This document shows positions 6,455-7,483 of a stretch of 7,483 nt of DNA, piece after piece. Source of the stretch: DATHWB01 sp040902855 (GTDB taxonomy: Bacteria > Actinomycetota > Acidimicrobiia > Spongiisociales > ZC4RG35); the NCBI GenBank assembly GCA_040902855.1, contig JBBDWN010000027.1, positions 1 through 7,483 of the forward strand. Direction: 5' to 3'. Numbering within the stretch: the stretch's first letter is position 1; each line of letters opens with the position of its first letter. Position numbers and translations under genes: made by a program. The notes under the pieces were generated by a model. That model ran no database searches. It was not told the DNA's origin and was given only the letters and a program-made list of their open reading frames with translations.

Positions 6455-7300
6455 ATGTACCCAAGAGCTTTCGACTACGTCGCCGCCTCCTCCATCGATG
6501 AGGCGGTCAGAGAACTCGGTAACGCCGATTTCGCCAAGGTGATGTCCGGGGGGATGTCGCTCATCCCGATGATGAAGTTGCGGCTGCTGTCCCCCGACCT
6601 GGTGGTCGACATCGGACGAGTGTCCGGATTGGGCGATATCAGCGACGACGGCGATTCGATCACCATCGGGGCGCTGGTCACCCACGAGAAGACTGCTGCC
6701 TCGGACGTGCCGGCAGTGCTGAAGACGGCTGCGGCGTGGACCGGCGACCGTCAGGTGCGAAGCCGCGGCACCACCTGTGGTGCAGTCGCGCACGCCGACA
6801 TCGCCGCCGACCAGCCTTCGGCAGTGCTGGCGCTTGGCGGAACGATCATCGCCCAGGGACCGAATGGCACCCGAGAGATTGCATCGGAGGACTTTTTCCT
6901 CGACGCGATGACCTCGGCGCTGGAGCCAAACGAGATACTGACGTCGATCCGCATCCCGAAGTTGGGCGGCGGCTCGGCCTACGACAAGCTTGGACGTCGC
7001 GGCGGCCACACCGACTACGCGGTGGCCGGAGCGTCGGCCTGGGTGAGTCGGTCCAACGGGTCGATCTCGGATGCGCGTATCGCGCTGACGGGAGTGGGTC
7101 TCAAACCGGAACTGACTCGAGGCGTGATGGAGGCGATCGTCGGCACAGACGGCAGCGACTCTGCGGTGGCCTCTGCGGCCGAACGGGCGGTCGAAGGCAT
7201 CACCGTGCTCGAAGACCTCTACGGCTCCGTCGAATACAAGACCCACCTCGCCAAAGTGATGGTCCGCCGAGCCCTCACCCAAGCCATCGGAGCGAGCTAA
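6455..7300 (+). CDS. coxM: FAD-binding medium subunit of the Cox-like molybdenum hydroxylase
   Basis: Flavoprotein subunit (281 residues; relatives are about 270-295) that receives electrons from the iron-sulfur subunit and passes them to an acceptor. It has the two-part FAD_binding_5 fold and a C-terminal CO-dehydrogenase-flavoprotein domain (about 170-277). It begins with FDYVAASSIDEAV, then the first flavin motif SGGMS at 31-35 (AGGHS in well-studied CoxM), followed by KLRLLSPDLVVDIGRV. The second motif, TIGG in CoxM of Oligotropha, reads TTCG at 106-109 inside VRSRGTTCGAVAHADIAAD, and the usual HADP is HADI (residues 113-116). The fold otherwise looks intact: FFLDAMTSALEPNEILTSIRIP, GHTDYAVAGASAWV and the C-terminal HLAKVMVRRAL. 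Altered FAD contacts might change redox potential or oxygen reactivity; this is inference, and the variant may be normal for its clade. Third gene of an S-L-M operon, followed directly by hairpins. Confidence 0.92.
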   Translation: MYPRAFDYVAASSIDEAVRELGNADFAKVMSGGMSLIPMMKLRLLSPDLVVDIGRVSGLGDISDDGDSITIGALVTHEKTAASDVPAVLKTAAAWTGDRQVRSRGTTCGAVAHADIAADQPSAVLALGGTIIAQGPNGTREIASEDFFLDAMTSALEPNEILTSIRIPKLGGGSAYDKLGRRGGHTDYAVAGASAWVSRSNGSISDARIALTGVGLKPELTRGVMEAIVGTDGSDSAVASAAERAVEGITVLEDLYGSVEYKTHLAKVMVRRALTQAIGAS

Positions 7301-7333
7301 GTCCCCCCTCGGCCGCAGGCCGTTTGGGGGGAC
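7301..7333 (+). terminator. Perfect GC-rich hairpin abutting the operon stop codon
   Basis: GTCCCCCC (7301-7308) pairs with GGGGGGAC (7326-7333), and inside it CGGCC (7310-7314) pairs with GGCCG (7318-7322) around a GCA loop. Only a T against TTT interrupts the 8+5 bp stem. It begins at the base after the TAA at 7298-7300. There is no T-run behind it, so it is not a classical intrinsic terminator, but strong hairpins without U-tracts are common after genes in high-GC bacteria. It could instead stabilise the 3' end or be one copy of a dispersed intergenic repeat. Confidence 0.6.
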
Positions 7334-7355
7334 CGACGGCTGCTCTGAGCCGTCG
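7334..7355 (+). terminator. Second perfect hairpin, tandem to the first
   Basis: CGACGGCT (7334-7341) and AGCCGTCG (7348-7355) are exact inverse complements around a six-base loop GCTCTG. It follows the first hairpin with no gap, giving two stacked stem-loops in 55 bases after the operon. No T-run follows; a G6 tract does. Likely part of a tandem terminator or of a repeat module. Confidence 0.5.
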
Positions 7356-7444
7356 AGGGGGGCGTGAGCGTCAGCGAACTCGTGGATCACCTCGCGCGCG
7401 GGGTGGACTGACGGGTTTGGCGGCTGCGCGGACGGCCCCCCTCG
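7354..7444. repeat. 10-base inverted repeat CGAGGGGGGC / GCCCCCCTCG
   Basis: CGAGGGGGGC at 7354-7363 is the exact inverse complement of GCCCCCCTCG at 7435-7444, with 71 bases between. The same G-tract can also pair over nine bases with CCCCCCTCG at 7303-7311, which would compete with the first hairpin. The stretch between the arms holds no convincing gene. Confidence 0.5.
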
Positions 7445-7472
7445 GCCTCGCAAAGCCTCGGCCACTCCCCCC
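7436..7472. repeat. C-tract / CCTCGGCC repeat cluster in the tail
   Basis: CCCCCCTCGGCC at 7436-7447 repeats the 12-mer at 7303-7314 exactly. The core CCTCGGCC recurs at 7456-7463 (16-base offset) and CTCCCCCC follows at 7465-7472. From 7301 on there are three C6 and two G6 tracts. This looks like fragments or copies of a palindromic intergenic repeat (REP-like). The final bases 7473-7483 hold nothing recognisable, and the element may continue past the window. Confidence 0.5.
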
Positions 7473-7483
7473 AGCACTCCCTC

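Noticed and set aside
3567..7300. Calling the operon an aerobic CO dehydrogenase or a xanthine dehydrogenase proper
   Set aside because: The CSFR cysteine loop is absent and the gene order is not M-S-L, against CO dehydrogenase. Nothing in the sequence specifies purine as substrate, so only the broad family is supported.
7364..7411. Fifteen-codon frame GTG to TGA in the tail (VSVSELVDHLARGVD), with a G-rich tract before it
   Set aside because: It is too short to support, the G-tract belongs to the repeat structures, and no homology is recognisable. It could be a chance frame or a remnant.
4625..7477. Open reading frame of 950 codons on the minus strand opposite the large and FAD subunits
   Set aside because: Its translation is low-complexity Arg/His/Gly/Asp-rich shadow sequence, and it lies opposite two strongly conserved enzyme genes plus the repeat tail.
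1..7483. tRNA, rRNA, CRISPR array, insertion sequence or prophage
   Set aside because: No cloverleaf or rRNA-like stretches, no regularly spaced repeat-spacer array and no transposase or phage-like protein were seen on either strand.

Overview
The window is GC-rich DNA with all genes on the + strand. It carries two secreted or surface-type genes, an assembly gap, a complete three-gene molybdenum hydroxylase operon, and a short structured tail. GC-rich codon use, GTG/TTG starts, a lipobox-type lipoprotein and the gene families fit a high-GC bacterium. An actinomycete-type host (possibly Acidimicrobiia-like, probably a metagenome-derived contig) is my best guess, but no marker gene fixes the taxonomy.

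Left part: a run of 12 C opens the window. It is followed by a glycerophosphodiester phosphodiesterase (GDPD) lipoprotein (19-1053), a gap of exactly 100 N (1063-1162), and a large protein that lacks its 5' end (1163-3370). That protein joins an N-terminal ScyD/ScyE-like or NHL-like beta-propeller to seven calcium-binding VCBS/FG-GAP repeats and a C-terminal ASPIC/UnbV domain (CRTAC1-like).

Centre and right: after a 196-base spacer that probably holds the promoter come a [2Fe-2S] subunit (3567-4067, TTG start), a molybdopterin-binding catalytic subunit (4064-6442, ATGA overlap) and an FAD-binding subunit (6455-7300). Each has a strong Shine-Dalgarno sequence. The order small-large-medium and the active-site signature AYRGAGR, in place of AY-x-CSFR, place it with form II 'Cox-like' enzymes rather than genuine aerobic CO dehydrogenase. 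The three subunits would form an L-M-S heterotrimer, or its dimer. Substrate is oxidised at the Mo-cytosine-dinucleotide centre and electrons pass through two [2Fe-2S] clusters to FAD. The substrate cannot be read from the sequence. The FAD subunit departs from the TIGG flavin motif (TTCG here).

Tail (7301-7483): no credible gene. Two perfect GC-rich hairpins follow the last stop codon directly, then C6/G6 tracts and CCTCGGCC repeats that allow competing pairings. These are likely a terminator plus copies of a dispersed intergenic repeat.

I see no clearly new multi-gene system. The points most worth a second look are the form II enzyme of unknown substrate with its unusual flavin motif, the propeller-VCBS-ASPIC fusion, and the structured tail.
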